A stretch of DNA of 64,000 nucleotides from Cavia porcellus (GCF_034190915.1 NW_026947504.1:64569474-64633473), one strand, 5' to 3'. Positions 10,251 through 22,600 are shown, counted from the first letter of the stretch. The notes: generated from the letters alone by a model not told the origin. Translations and numbers: made by a program.

Positions 10251-10919
10251 GTGAGTCACGGAGGCGCGGCTGGATTAGGGAGTGTTACTATTGGGTTCCA
10301 GAGAGATCGTGATGGGGACGGTTTCGCTTTCTACTCAGGTTTCGCTTTCTGCTCGTTCCATTTAGAGAACGTATCACTGGGAGCCTGAAGGGTAGAGGTT
10401 GTGCTCTGCCCTCTATTGGGCTGAGGTGAGATCTAACAAGTGGTGAAGTGCTTCTCGGCCAGAGGGCACGAGAGGCCTGAGGTCTCCGCGGCCGGAGTCG
10501 GAGAAGAACTCGACTCGCGGGCGAAATCAGCTAGTTAACGGAGTGGCAGAGCGCCACCCTCAGGTGTGGCGGGCGGCGTGGAAAACCCTGTGGAGTCCGC
10601 GTTGCCAACTCGGATTCCTCGACGATTCCTTTAGCCAGGGATTGGGAGGATCTGGGAGCGCCGCCGGGCCCTCGATGGCCTGAGCAGGGACCGCGCGCCT
10701 GCCGGTGCAGCTTCCCCTTTCCATGCTCTGTCACTCGCGGTCCGGGACTGGAGGAGCCGCGAGCGCCCTGAGCTAGCAATCCCTGGTTCATTCTGTATCT
10801 CCTGGTTATTCCTAAGCAGCTGGGAGGGAACCTGAAGCTGCAGAGGGAACTGCAAGAAATGGACTGCAGTGTAAGCTCCAGAGGCCAACTTGAAGCTTTA
10901 ACCATTGACCCATTAGGTA

Positions 10920-11800
10920 AGATTACACGAGCGCCGAATAAGTGAAATCATTTATCCTGGAGTTGCAATTAGATCATAAGAGTTCCTATCTTACGTCACC
11001 CACAACTCAAGTATTTAAAATACAGAAATATAGGAATCCACTGCTCTTTGGCATGTGGCCACCTGCAGTGTTCGTTACTGTAGGGGCGGAAGGAGGACCG
11101 AGCGGAGAGTGGAGACTTTGAGGTGATAGAATGTTGGAGTATTCAAAACACAAGCTTTTGAAATCAAGTCTGCTACTTAAAGGGTGACATCCCTTACCTT
11201 CCTCACTGGGAAAACCAATTTTCCTACTGACTGCTATATGAATTAAACAAGAGCATAAGAATTTAGAAGGTGCCTGACCCGTGATTTTTACTCAATAAAT
11301 GTGCATTACTATTATGACTAAAAAGAAGGAACCGATAAATGCTCAGGGTGTCTTACCCTCCCCCTTTTTTAAACCAAAAAGCAACTCAACATTGAAGCAA
11401 AGCATAGTGAATTATTTCTTCCAAAATTAAAAAATGAGAAAAAACAAATTTGAAAAATCTCACTCTGAAATAATAGCACCGTCTGTCTCTGAACGATGTT
11501 TGTGAATGATTTACATTTTCTTTATGCTTAATTTTCTTATGTGGGTCAAATCTCAGAAAATATGAACGCTTGTGAAAAATTTTTAAAGTAACGCACTAGA
11601 CCAACATCAAATTTTTTAGTTGTTTTTGCCCATTTGATGGCTAAATTCAAAATCTTCTCTTACTTAAGGTTGAAATGCCTGTTCATACATTCTCTAACTG
11701 ATAATTTATATAAATTCATAGAATTTCTCTTAAAACCTTGTTTTTCTATAGAGTCATCCCAATTTAAGTGCTTTACATATGTGACTTGTATCATTTTAAA
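10920..11800 (+). other. SETDB2 intron 1, first part
   Basis: No exon or named repeat was seen apart from a segment at 11,698-11,805 that has a diverged second copy at 12,588-12,700. Confidence 0.4.
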
Positions 11801-11803
11801 AAT

Positions 11804-11913
11804 CTGGGACTGGAAATTTAGCTCAGTGGCATAAGCGCCTGCCTGGCAAGCACAAGGTTGTGAGTTTGATCCCCTGTACCAAAAAAACAAAAAAAAAAAC
11901 AAAAAAAACCCAA
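11804..11913 (+). repeat. ID-type SINE
   Basis: tRNA-like A box (tagctcagtggcataagcgc), B box (gagtttgatcc) and an A-rich tail. Confidence 0.88.
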
Positions 11914-12149
11914 AAATCTGTTCAGTGTGATTATCCCTTTTCTTGGATTTTACTGCTAAAACATGTTAGACTTAATCTCTTGCATGGCCTTTGACTTTAG
12001 TTTTTATTTATTCTACAAATAGATTTTTCTCTTTGAGTTTTCAGCCTTAAAAAAAAATCTTTACTGTATTTCTCCAAGACTATCAACACCATATTGAATA
12101 ACTGCAGTGATGCTGATTGCCCTCATGCTGTCTCTGACTAATGAAAATG

Positions 12150-12230
12150 CATCTAGTCCATTTTTTTCTTTTTTCTTTTCTCTTTTCTCTCTTCCCTTTC
12201 CTTTTTTTCTCTTTTCTTTTATATTCTTTT
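12150..12230 (+). repeat. Pyrimidine-rich (TTTTC)n tract
   Basis: Imperfect T/C microsatellite with repeated ttttctc units. Confidence 0.7.
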
Positions 12231-12439
12231 CCTTTTTGGTGCCAGGTTTTGCTAGATAGCCCATATCAAATTAAGCAAGTTCTTTTGTAGTCCTATTTTG
12301 CTAAGCATTGTTTTTCCTCCCCAATATAGTGATATTTATTGAATTGTTTTAAGTCACAACTTTATACAAATTCGTCTAGTAATATTGCAATTAGTATCAA
12401 TAAACTTTTTGGCTATTCCTGGGATAACCCCATTTATAT

Positions 12440-12835
12440 AGTATTGCTAGATAATTTTTAATATTTTTGCATTTATAGCCAGAAGTAACTTTGCCCTTGA
12501 GGTTGTTTTTTCACTTGTTTGTCAAGGTTATACTAATCTTGCAGAAAAAGATGTGTAGCATCTCATATTTTTCCTGCTTTGTAATAGTTTTGTTTATATA
12601 AATTTCTATAATTTCTTTTAAAAAACCTGTTTTTCAATTCAGTCATCTTAATATAAGATCTTTACATGTGTGTCCTATATAATTTTAATAGAAATTATAC
12701 ATTCCTTTAAGTTTTACATACAATTCATCTTTAAACCTTAAAGCTGGTGTATTGGGAATGAGGGGTGAGATGTATTGACATGTCCCTCTGGTAAGATATT
12801 GTCTCAATTTTTTACATACTTAATTCATCTTGGAA
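12440..12835 (-). repeat. Probable old L1 fragment
   Basis: AT-rich sequence reading like L1 open-frame complement, including a copy of a segment also at 11,698-11,805. Weakly supported. Confidence 0.35.
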
Positions 12836-12837
12836 TC

Positions 12838-12907
12838 TTTATGGATCAAATTCACAACCTCATGCTTGCCAGGCAGGCACTTACACCACTGAGCTAAATC
12901 CCTGGCC
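12838..12907 (-). repeat. ID-type SINE, minus strand
   Basis: Complement of the ID head: cactgagctaaatccctggcc at the right and a B-box complement at the left. Confidence 0.8.
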
Positions 12908-13109
12908 CAAGAGATCTTTACTTCTTAAATCTACTTAATAGTTTGTATTTTCCTAGAAAATTGTTCAGTTTTATCTAAGTATTGCCATAAAACTGTTTGA
13001 ACCTTAACATATTTAAAAATCTCATTATCGTTCACTTGTTATTTTTGTTGTTTTCTCATATCTTTTGTATGTTATCCTGTGGATTTTTCACCAGTTTCTC
13101 CCCTCACCC

Positions 13110-13265
13110 CCACTTCCCCCAGTACTAAGGACTGTGTCCAAGGCCCCAGTACTTTCTGTGCCCCCAGGTCTTGCTCCCTTGCCCTGGATAGACTTGAACT
13201 TTGGATCCTCCTGCCTCAACTTTCCAAAGTGCTGATAATGTAGGCATGCAGTATCCCCCTCAGCT
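13110..13265 (-). repeat. Composite ID-like/B1 SINE, minus strand
   Basis: An ID-like complement (cagtactaagg...) is followed by B1 complement blocks (cctcctgcctcaac, aagtgctgataatg). Diverged. Confidence 0.55.
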
Positions 13266-13309
13266 GTTTTTCCCCCACTTCCTACTTGAATGGTTTCTAT
13301 ACATTTCTA

Positions 13310-13400
13310 AATTGCCTAGGCTGGGTTTGAATTTGCGGTTTTCCTGCCTTAGCATTGTGGAATTCTGAGATTATAGGGATATGCAAACACACTCTGGTTG
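13310..13400 (-). repeat. B1-like SINE fragment, minus strand
   Basis: Blocks ttcctgccttagc and gagattatagggatatgc match a diverged B1 complement. Confidence 0.5.
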
Positions 13401-13409
13401 ATTTTCTTT

Positions 13410-14150
13410 ATGAAGTACTTATCCTATTTCTGTCTCTGGGTGACGCTTTGAGTATCAGTAGAAATCTAGTTTTATAGTATCGAAAAATACCTTGGCTAGA
13501 AATGGAATCACAGGTTCATACTTATTTTCCTGTAACATTTTGCATTTGGCATTTCTGGTGAGAAGCTTCATTACCAGTCTGATATATGTTCCTTTTAGAT
13601 AATATAGATTTTTACCGAAGTTTGGAAGATTCTTATTTTTGCTACTTTCCAGTACATCACAGATTGTCTAGTGGCATATGTTAATCATCTTGGACTTAGA
13701 GGGCTTATGTTTTCTAGTTTCGAGACATTTTTGATCATGATGTTTTGTATTTCCTCTTGTTTTCTTTGTGTTCTCCAGGAATTATTGAACTAAATCTTCC
13801 AGGTTATTAATTTTTTAGGTTATGTGATTCTTCAGGAAGGTCTATTCTGTCATACTAAATTTATTGAAACAACTATTATCTATGGTGTTTAATTACTTAT
13901 TTTTTGGAATTGTATATTATTTCATAGATGAGGTTTCCTTCTTTAGATCTTTGAGGATATCAAATACAATAATTACTTAAAATTATTTGCAGAATTCTCT
14001 AGTTTACTCTTATTAAATCTCATCAATCTGGTAAGCTTGTTGTGTTTCTTTTTATGCTGTACTTTCTTCAGATTTCAGGTACTCTTGGTTGTGCCTTTGT
14101 CTCCTTTGTGTGGTTTCCTGCCCATCCTTTTTCATTATTATTAAGATTGG
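13410..14150 (-). repeat. Old L1 (L1M-type) fragment, minus strand
   Basis: The block order (ttctggtgagaagcttc, then gatatatgttccttttag, then tctccagg) follows the complement of ancient mammalian L1 3' sequence. Highly diverged. Confidence 0.45.
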
Positions 14151-14187
14151 CATTACTTTTGTAGCTTTCCTTTTTAATTTTTTTTTT

Positions 14188-14262
14188 ACTACCGGGGATC
14201 GAACTCATGACTGCCTGCTTGCCAGGCTGGTGCTTATGGCACTGAGCTAAATCCCCAGCCTT
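14188..14262 (-). repeat. ID-type SINE, minus strand
   Basis: taccggggatcgaactcatg through tgagctaaatccccagcc: full ID head in complement. Confidence 0.88.
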
Positions 14263-14375
14263 CCTTTTGTAGCTTTTATCTGCTTACTTTCCCTAGATAG
14301 GCTTTACAGATTTTGTAGATAAGATATTTTTATGTTGACCATCACCATATATATATATACCATATGTATATATAT

Positions 14376-14457
14376 CCCCCTTGGTATCAGGGATCGAACT
14401 CACAACCTTGCACTTGCCAGGCAGGCGCTCATGCCACTGAGCTAAATCCCTGGCCTA
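14376..14457 (-). repeat. ID-type SINE, minus strand
   Basis: Full ID head in complement next to an (AT)n run. Confidence 0.87.
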
Positions 14458-14562
14458 CCATGGCCGTATATGTTTAAAACTCTTGTATTATTTTTATAGA
14501 CTGATGTGGAAGTGGTAGAACTTATCATGTGGTGACTTAATATTTTGAGAGTGTAGGTTTTT

Positions 14563-14680
14563 GATCCCTTTTTTTTTTTTTTCTGGTAATTTTCGTTTTT
14601 ATCGGTACCAGGGACTAAACTCACGACTGCCTGCTTGCAAGGCAGGCGCTTATGTCGCTGAGCTAAATCCCCAGCCCCCT
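14563..14680 (-). repeat. ID-type SINE with target duplication, minus strand
   Basis: The T-run at the left is the complement of the tail. The flanks ttgatccctttt occur on both sides (near 14,551 and 14,679), marking the insertion. Confidence 0.9.
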
Positions 14681-15103
14681 TGATCCCTTTTTGACCGTTT
14701 AGTTCTGCCACTAGGTGTATATCTTATGGAAATAATCAAGACATACATAAAGTATCTTTAATCAGGATTATTCATTATACTGAAAAAAATTTCAAAAAGT
14801 TAAAAGAATCTAAGTGTCCAATATAGGGGTTTATTTATGTTACTCCTTATTAAAATTTATTCATAAAAATCTTTAATGAGTGGATTATTGGCCAAAATAT
14901 ATTATGTAGCCATTTAGTCATAAAAATATTAATGAAAGTATAGAATGTTATTGGTGAAAGTATGAAAATTTATATTCACTAAAATTCAAATTTTATTTTG
15001 AGATTATATACTGAAAGAATGTTAATTGCTGGCATTTGTTGAATCCTTCACATCTGTCAGGCAATATTCTAAACAGTTAAGTCATATCTCACCACAATTT
15101 GTA

Positions 15104-15190
15104 GGGCCAAAGGTTTAGCTTAGTGGCTTAAGCACCTGCCGTGCAAGCGTCATGAGTTCAATCCCCAGTACAAAAAAAAAAAAAAAAAAA
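15104..15190 (+). repeat. ID-type SINE
   Basis: A and B boxes plus A-tail; flanks ctcaccacaa on both sides act as target duplication. Confidence 0.85.
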
Positions 15191-15497
15191 GTTATGTTCC
15201 TCACCACAACTTATGAGGCAATATTATATCCCTGTTTAGACGGTTTTAAAGTCCTTGTAATATAGGAATTGTTTAATTGTTGATTAATTGTATGTGTTAA
15301 TTGCATTAAATGTTTGGTAGAATTACGGTTAATTCTTGGTAATTTTGATATTTTGCATATTTTTTCCATTTAATTTGTATTCTTTTGTAATGATTCATGT
15401 TGTTTTAAAAGATAGAGTTGTTTATAACAGTATCTGTTTTTCTTTGTATGTTTTGTGCTTTACAAACTTATATCATTCTTTATTGTTTTCTTTACAG

Positions 15498-15845
15498 AAT
15501 GTTTCATGCATTGTGGATCAAAAATGGAGTTGGTTTTAAAAAGATACTGTCAGTGATGTGATATACCTATTAATACTCACTTGATGAAAATACATAGACC
15601 AACAACTTTGGTTGGGACTAGTAGCCCATCTGAAGTTCTTCAGCCAGTTTCTATTTGAAAATTCAAGTACACTATGTGTTAAATACAACACTGTGATATT
15701 TGAAATGGAATAATGATTTTATCTGTTATGGAGACAATTGTTGGATTCCAGTTATCAGAGTGATTCATGTCATTCAGTCCTGATAAATTTAATTTTGAAG
15801 AATTTTATATCTATAAGCAACATCAAAAGATGGGAGAAAAAAATG
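15498..15845 (+). CDS. SETDB2: SETDB2 exon 2, 5' untranslated and start codon
   Basis: A strong acceptor (polypyrimidine then TTTACAG, ending 15,497) opens the exon. The donor GTAGGT follows 15,845. Coding begins at ATG 15,830 and gives residues MGEKN plus the first base of codon 6. This start matches the known SETDB2 N-terminus. Upstream is untranslated. Confidence 0.85.
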
Positions 15846-16035
15846 GTAGGTTGAAGAATATATGTTAAATTTAATGTTTAAAATTTATAGCAAGCTATAT
15901 TGTGAAATTTTCAAGGCTTTTCTTTGTAAGTGACTTTTCTGAATTAAAGGGAATAGAGTTCCAGTTTTGACTGTCTTTATAATTAATTGATAACCAGTAA
16001 TGTTAAATAAGAGCTCTAATGTACTTTAAAATTTT

Positions 16036-16215
16036 TTATTTTGTAATGGTACTGGAGATTGAACTTGGGCTTCACACAGAGCTAGATCCCAGGCCCTTTT
16101 TATTTTTTTATTTTGAGATGGAGTCTCACTAAATTGTTCAGGCAGGACAGGCAGTACAGTCCTTCTGCCTCAGCCTCTCAAGTGCCAGTATTATACCTAT
16201 GTGCATCTATACCCT
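16036..16215 (-). repeat. Composite B1 plus ID-like SINE, minus strand
   Basis: An ID-like complement (ggtactggagattgaacttg) is joined to a B1 complement (gagatggagtctcac, ctgcctcagcctctcaagtg). Confidence 0.65.
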
Positions 16216-16500
16216 GCTTCTAATGTATGTTTTTAAGAAATAGAGTTTTTACTTTTTAGAAAAAACAGTTTTTAAATTTTATAGTAAGGATAGTTCAGAG
16301 TCACTATATGCCCAGCGCTGAGTGAGCTTCAACTGTGAGTAACATCTTACATTTAGATAGTACATGTTAAATTAACAAACCCATATTGATACATTATTAA
16401 CTAAAATCTGTAATTTATTTGTATTTACGTAATATTTTACTCTATTCCAATATTCTGTCCAGAATATTTACTTTTTATGTCTCTTTGACTCTTATTAATT
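16216..16500. repeat. Possible old L1-related fragment
   Basis: Blocks such as taacatcttaca and ttgatacattattaactaaa recall ancient mammalian L1 3' sequence. Family and orientation are uncertain. Confidence 0.35.
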
Positions 16501-18390
16501 CTGTGGATTTTTGTATCTAGGTATTTTGTGGCCCTCTATTAGAATTACTGTGTGATTTTTCTTGTGATTAGCCAGGGGTTATGGATTTTGAGCAGTAAGG
16601 TCACAGAAGTAAAATGCCATCTTTATCAACTCGTAGTAAGCTTTATCACCTGATTTATATAGTTTTTATAATCAGTTTTCTTCATTGTAAACTTAGTCTT
16701 TTTATTTTCTTCCCATTTGTTCCTGTATTCTTTGGAAATACACTACTATTTATACCCCAAACTTCAGAAGTGCTTCCCCTCCTTGAGAGTAGGATATTTA
16801 TATGAATTATTTAGAATCCTTCTGTAAGAGAGATTTGTCTTCCCTCAATTATCTGTTCAGACATTTATATATTTGTAATAGTAGATACATTTATATCAGT
16901 GGATATGTGTTTTATACTTTGCATTATAATCACGTACTACTTTCCTGATTTTCTTGCTTAAATTGCCCCAGTTTGGTCACTAGGCCACTTAAGGTGACTT
17001 TTGTGTCCCTCTGACATACTCCCATCAATATGACTTTGGAGGAGTAAGGTCACAGAGGGAAAATGTCATTTCATCACATCATATCAAGGGTACATACTTG
17101 ATAATGTAGATATACATCTGTATAGGTATTTTTTTTTACTTGTTTTTATTTTCTAATACTAGAAAATACTCAAGGCACAGGTTCTGTGTTTCTTATACCA
17201 GTCTTTTAATCAGCCATTTCTTGAATGAGCTCTGGTTCCTTTTATTAGAAACCAAGAGCTCAGCAGGGTGTCACTGGGTTTCTTACTTCTAGACCCTCTC
17301 ACCTTGTAGGCCCTCTCACCTCAGAGGAGAGAAATATTTGCTTATAACATGTATAAATGCACAGATTTATAAATATTTGTAAATGTCACTATTTTAAACT
17401 CAGTAGGAATTTATATATTTCCAACTCTAGTCTATTGCCACATGGATCATTCTGTTCACCTTTCCTTGCTTTGTCTGTCAACTCCACTCCAATAGTGACA
17501 AATTCAGTTCTCACTACCTGTGATTAACTTTTCAATTCCAATCTATATGTACAGCATTTTCAGAATCATAAATCCTTTCCCAAAGATTTATGATTAAGGT
17601 CAACACCTTTTCTGCCCAACGCTTTAGTGAGATCATTTATATATTTGTAGTAGTTACATTCTCCTTACTGCATTCCTTACTGACTTCCTAAATTGTTTTT
17701 TTAATTTGTATACGTTAAGGTTCATTCTTTACTCTTTAAAATTATATGGGTTTTAACAAACGTGTAACATTATAGTATCATGCAGAATAGTTTCATTGCC
17801 ATAGAGCATGCTCATAATACATGGAGTACTATACAGATAATCATACTGATTTCAGTTGAGTGATCTAGAACAGTAGTCCTCAAGCTTTTCTTGGTCTTAG
17901 GAATTTTACATTCTTTAGAATATTTAAAACCCTAAAGAGTTTTTGTTTGTGTAATGTCTTTAATGCTTAACTAAAATGTTTCAAATACAGTAATTGACTC
18001 ATTTCAAAGAAAATAACAATATATTTAAAGTAGGAAAAAGTAACTTCAGTGAAGGACAATATTGTTTTATATCATTACAAATATCTTTTAATACCTGGCT
18101 TAATAGAAGAGAAAATCTGATATGTGCTTCTTTGTTCAAACTACTAGGTTATCTTACCTTGGATGACATACATAAAAACAATGAAGTTTTACACAGAAAG
18201 TTGGAAAGGGCAAAAGCATTTTAATAGCTTTTATATAATTGTTGATACTTTTCTGTTTGATTCCAAAACTCAACAAGTATTCATTTCTTAAAGATTAGTT
18301 GGAATATGCAATCTGAACTCAGTTTTTACAGTTACATTAAAATCCATTGGTTTATTTTGCACTTGGATTCTTTCCACATCTATGATTAAC
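16500..18390 (+). other. SETDB2 intron 2, stretch without recognised elements
   Basis: AT-rich intron. Two blocks containing aggtcacagaaggaaaatg-like text (near 16,598 and 17,048) resemble each other slightly. No exon is supported. Confidence 0.35.
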
Positions 18391-18394
18391 AATA

Positions 18395-18477
18395 TCTTAT
18401 GATTTTGGCTGGGGGGTGTTGGGGATTGAACCAGGGCCTTGTGCATGCAGGGTTCCACAGATACCACTGAGCCGCCC
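18395..18477 (-). repeat. Older ID-like SINE, minus strand
   Basis: gttggggattgaaccagggc through ccactgagccgc; lacks the head variant of the young copies. Confidence 0.65.
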
Positions 18478-19092
18478 ATTAACAACATCTTGTGATAGAC
18501 ACTTAATAAATACTGGTTTAATGAATTGTTGACAGGTTCCCTCATACAATATAAAAAGTCACATTTGTCAAATTCTTACTGATCTCATTTAAAGGATGAT
18601 TAATTATTGACAAACTTTCAGTCTTCCCAGGGCAAATATTATAATTTTCACATGGTAGCTGGAATTTGGTCATTAGCAACAAATATTGTTTATTCTTCAA
18701 AGTGATAGGGATTACTTTATTTTCAGGAAAATGTGTGGCAAACACCCACATCTGAAAAGCCAGTCTTGTGAAGTGATTGTTTAAAAAGTAAAAATGGTTT
18801 CTAGTTTTAAAAGGCTAATTTAGCTTGTTTGGTCAAATAATACCTTTATCCTTGAGACAGCCCTTGTACCATAATGGCTGTACAAATGATAATAAGTTAT
18901 GTTGCTTCATCAAGTACATTAAATGAAATTGGTAACAATCACTATAGCTCACTGGTAGTTTGGTGCTAATGCCTTGGTGTATACTAAAGCATCAGTTTAC
19001 TCGCCAGTGCTTTTGTATATGTGCTTCCAAAGCAAGCACATCACCAGTGCTTTTGAACTGTCAATGTCGATAAAACAAAATGCAAATTTATC

Positions 19093-19120
19093 GTTATTAT
19101 TACTAGTAGTAGTAGTAGTT
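19093..19120 (+). repeat. (TTA)n/(TAG)n microsatellite
   Basis: Short trinucleotide runs. Confidence 0.8.
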
Positions 19121-19254
19121 TGAGTGTATATTTGTGTCAGTTTTTAGGTTCCTGTTCCTATAATCCTTATAAATAGCTTCTGGGAGATTTTTATTTTATT
19201 TTAGGATGTAATTCTATGTAGTATATGAATAAGATCAGGAACAAAAAAATTACA

Positions 19255-19340
19255 ATTTTTTGTGTGTACTGGGGGACACTGAGGATCAAACCCAGGGCCT
19301 CTTCCACTGGGTTTACTTCTGAGCTACACGCCCAGCCCAA
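19255..19340 (-). repeat. Older ID-like SINE, minus strand
   Basis: gtgtgtactgggggacactg, then caaacccagggcctc, then gagctacacgcccagcc. Confidence 0.6.
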
Positions 19341-19417
19341 GACACTACAATTCTTTACATTGTAATAATCATGTGTAGGCTACAGCAGATGTGAAAGTCA
19401 CTTTATCCACCATCTAT

Positions 19418-19630
19418 CTTTCTTTCTTTCTTTCTTTTTTTTTCTTTCTTGTTTCTTTCTTCCTTCCTTGTAGCAGTACTGGAAATTAAACCCAGGGTCT
19501 TCATATTGAGCTACATTTTTTTTTTTTTTTTTTTTTTTTGCCAAGTCCCTAAGTTACCCAGGCTAGGTTCAAGCTTGTGGTCCTTCTGCCTCAGCCTCCC
19601 AGAGTACTGAGATTAAAAGTGATACCTGTA
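19418..19630 (-). repeat. (CTTT)n tract and composite B1/ID-like SINE, minus strand
   Basis: A CTTT microsatellite (19,418-19,466) leads into an ID-like complement and a B1 complement (ctgcctcagcctcccag). A younger ID copy is inserted at its end. Confidence 0.65.
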
Positions 19631-19720
19631 GGGCTAGGGATTTAGCTCAGTGGCATAAGCACCTGCCTTGCAAGCACACAGTCATGAGTTCAATCCCTGG
19701 TACCGATTTAAAAAAAAAAA
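19631..19720 (+). repeat. Young ID-type SINE nested in an older SINE
   Basis: Full head, A-tail, and a 15-bp target duplication aaaagtgatacctgt on each side (19,615-19,629 and about 19,720-19,734). Confidence 0.92.
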
Positions 19721-20278
19721 AAAGTGATACCTGTGTCACCATTAACAGGGTCTCTTGAAGAACAAATGTGAAACCTAGCAGTGTGAACCGTAACCCCAGC
19801 AAGCTATAGCCCTAGCCTCTTTTTTGTTCAAATTATATTGCCTTGTTCTTTTATAAGGTGGTTCTAAGACTAAGCAGTGAGTTTGCTGTGTTTCTTTTTT
19901 CTTTTTCTTTCTATTTTGACACAGGTTCTCCATATACAGTTCAGGCTGACCTCAAACTTGGAGTCGTCTTGCTGCCTCAGCTCTCAGTGCTGGCATTGCA
20001 GATACACGTCACCACACGCCGCTTGTCATACTTTTATCAAAATAAATCAGTATAATATGCATGATCATTTCAAAGATAGTTTTAAATAAAAGTTAGACAA
20101 GAAAGAATTAGGCTTAATGGCTATGCTTTAGTATCTTTCTCCAGGTAGGACAGTGTCAGATGAGTCTGGAAGTTTTGTGTGTATGGCGCTGTGGCTTAAA
20201 CCCTGGGCCTCATGCCATTGTCGTACAATGCAGCCCAATTAGTTAATTTTTAATTAACATAAAAATTGTATGTATTTG

Positions 20279-20375
20279 GGCTGGGCATGGTGGCTTAAGC
20301 TTGTAGTCCTAGCACTTGTGGCTGAGGTAGGGTTATCATAAGTTCAAGTTCAGCCTGAGCCATGTAGCGAGATCC
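20279..20375 (+). repeat. B1 SINE
   Basis: gggctgggcatggtggctta head, then cctgagccatgtagcgagat; ends in a TG/TATG-rich tract. Confidence 0.7.
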
Positions 20376-20439
20376 TGTGTGTGTATGTATGTATATGTAT
20401 GTAGTATAGTATATTCTGTAATATTATATGTATGTATTT

Positions 20440-20760
20440 ATTTGCAGCAAAAACTTTCAGAAAATGTTCTTGTAGCTTTTTTTTGAATGTACACTATATT
20501 ATCTTAGGCTCCTACTGTACAGTAAAACACCATAACTGTAAGTTAGAATATGTTCACCAACCTTTCCTCATCCCTTCCTCTCTAGTCTCCCCAGTCCTGA
20601 TAACCAATATTCTACTGTCAGTTTCTTTGAGATCAACATTTTTAGATCATACAGTAATATCTTTCTCTACCTGATTTAGTTCACGTGTTGTAATATCCTG
20701 TTTACATTCATATATAGTCACAAATAGAATTCCATCCCTTTTATGGCTGAGTAGTATTCT
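20440..20760 (-). repeat. L1M-type 3' untranslated fragment, minus strand
   Basis: cctgataaccaatattctac and gagatcaacatttttaga, followed by ggctgagtagtattct, read as the complement of an old L1 3' end. Confidence 0.6.
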
Positions 20761-20944
20761 CTCTGTGTGTCTGCCTGTCTTTCCTCCCTCCTTTTTTCTA
20801 TCTCCCTCCTTCCTTCCCACCTTATTCTCACTTGTCCCTTTAATTCTGTAGCTTATCGAATAGCACTACTAGCTGTATGGTTCCCTGAGACAGAAAGATG
20901 AAAATCACTCTGAATTCCTCCTACCACCATCAGAGTGTGTTGTT

Positions 20945-21142
20945 TTGGTTTTGCCTGAGTTACTGGCAGTTGAACCTAGGACTTCTGCACTGAGCCACAC
21001 CCCACACTCTTATTATTACTGTTACTGTGTTTGAGACAGGGTCTCACTAAGTTGCCCGCTTGGGGCTCACACTTACGATCCTCTTGTCTCCGCCTCCAAA
21101 AGTGTTAGGATTATAGGTCTGTGCCATCACTTCTGGCACAGA
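20945..21142 (-). repeat. Composite ID-like/B1 SINE, minus strand
   Basis: ID-like complement then gagacagggtctcactaagt and a B1 complement to gtgccatcacttctggc. Confidence 0.6.
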
Positions 21143-21559
21143 CTGATCTAAGAAACACCCCAATCACGTCATAAGTACTTACACCTCTTGAGTAGTCTTC
21201 TACGTAAAAGTAAAGTTACTTAGTATGGCGCATAAAGCCCTTCATGTCATAGCTGTCTACCACTTGTCATACATTCTGTCCTCTCAGAATTGCATTTATT
21301 TCAAATTTAGAAACCTTGTCTGAGCTATGCTATGGAGAATTAAAAGTAGGCTTTGTCTTATGTAGTACACAAGGGGTCAGAATGTTAATAGGGAAACATC
21401 ACCCCTCCTGAGGCTACCTGGTGGTAGCAGCCCTAATTTAGGTGATGAATCCCTTTGGGAAAGATGACTTTCCCAGTGTGAATTAGGATTCTTTAAGGAC
21501 TAGGCTTTTTTCCTTATGAAGATTCTGCCTCTGTTACAAGATTGGAAGTTTAGGGTTTA

Positions 21560-21648
21560 ACGTTTATAAAGGAAAAGGAAAACGTTATAAAGGAAAAGGA
21601 AATATATATATTCTTCTTTTATATATAGAGAATATGTATATATATATT

Positions 21649-21716
<68 letters not shown>
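21560..21716 (+). repeat. 22-bp tandem duplicate plus (TA)n(GA)n microsatellite
   Basis: ataaaggaaaaggaaa occurs twice in a row (21,566-21,605), followed by long TA and then GA runs. Confidence 0.9.
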
Positions 21717-21719
<3 letters not shown>

Positions 21720-22395
21720 CCAAAAAATGTATACACCCTTTAGCAGTTCACTGTAATAATAAATATATTGGAACTAGTGGCTGCCATTTTGAGCCATCTT
21801 GTAACTGTAGAAGCCAAAGGTAACAATCTCATGATGCCTCAATAAATTTAGTATTAAAACATTTTTTCAAGCTTTTTTTCCCCTGATGTATACATTTTTT
21901 GGTGTTCTCTGTAGTTACATTTGTATGTGATGTATACACGTAACAACTTCTTTTCTCATTAATTAATCAGTTGGTACTCAAGTGACCTTCCTAGGCAAGT
22001 ATTGTATCACTGAGCTACAGCTCTCTCAAGTGACCTTTCTAAAATACAATTATTATGTGCCTTTTTGTTTAAAGCTCTATTGATTTGAAATAATTTTATA
22101 CATTAATTTTAACATAAGTGTACTTAACATGTTAGATATTTTTGTTAGATTTAAATTTGGGGTGTGGGATTCGAGTTTTGCTGATTTTAATTGCCTTTCT
22201 CATTGATTTTCAATTTTAAAGGATTGCTTCTCTGAGAAAATTTTATTAAATGCGTATTAGCTGTGCATGGTGTTGCTTGCAAAAAAAAGTTGTCTTGATG
22301 GGCACCAGAAATGTTGGCTCCTTTATATAAAAACAAAACACTATTTGGTTTCACTTAATTAAAATTTTTTACATAAAAGTTTTTCTAGAAGCAAT

Positions 22396-22600
22396 ATTGG
22401 CAGGCATGCTGGCACATACTGGTACCAATGAATCCAGGCAGTCATGTGGCAGAGACTGGCAGAGACAGGAGAATCACAAATTCAAGAACAGTCTGGGAAA
22501 CTTAAGAAGACTCTCTCAAAAAGTCGAAAAAAGAAAAAGAAGGGCTGAGGATACACCTCAGTAGAGCACCCTCAGGTTGAATCCCCAGGACTAAAAAAAG
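22396..22600 (+). repeat. Composite B1 plus ID-like (dimeric) SINE
   Basis: A diverged B1 half (ggcaggcatgctggcacata) joined to an ID-like half (gggctgaggatacacctcag) ending in ccccaggac and A-run. Confidence 0.65.

Larger units (their letters stand above)
10050..10780. promoter_or_regulatory. CpG-rich, TATA-less bidirectional promoter of SETDB2 (and probably CAB39L)
   Basis: The region is much richer in GC and CpG than its surroundings. It has a YY1-like site (caagatggcagc, near 10,074), two opposed CCAAT boxes (attggtcc near 10,152 and aaccaatcag near 10,195) and a CpG-dense stretch at about 10,205-10,520. Opposed CCAAT boxes without a TATA box are common in divergent housekeeping promoters. 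SETDB2 lies downstream on the + strand. In human, CAB39L starts on the opposite strand here. The minus-strand gene itself is not visible in coding sequence. Confidence 0.7.

Noticed and set aside
21600..21716. CRISPR-like or functional array
   Set aside because: Simple TA/GA microsatellite without spacers.
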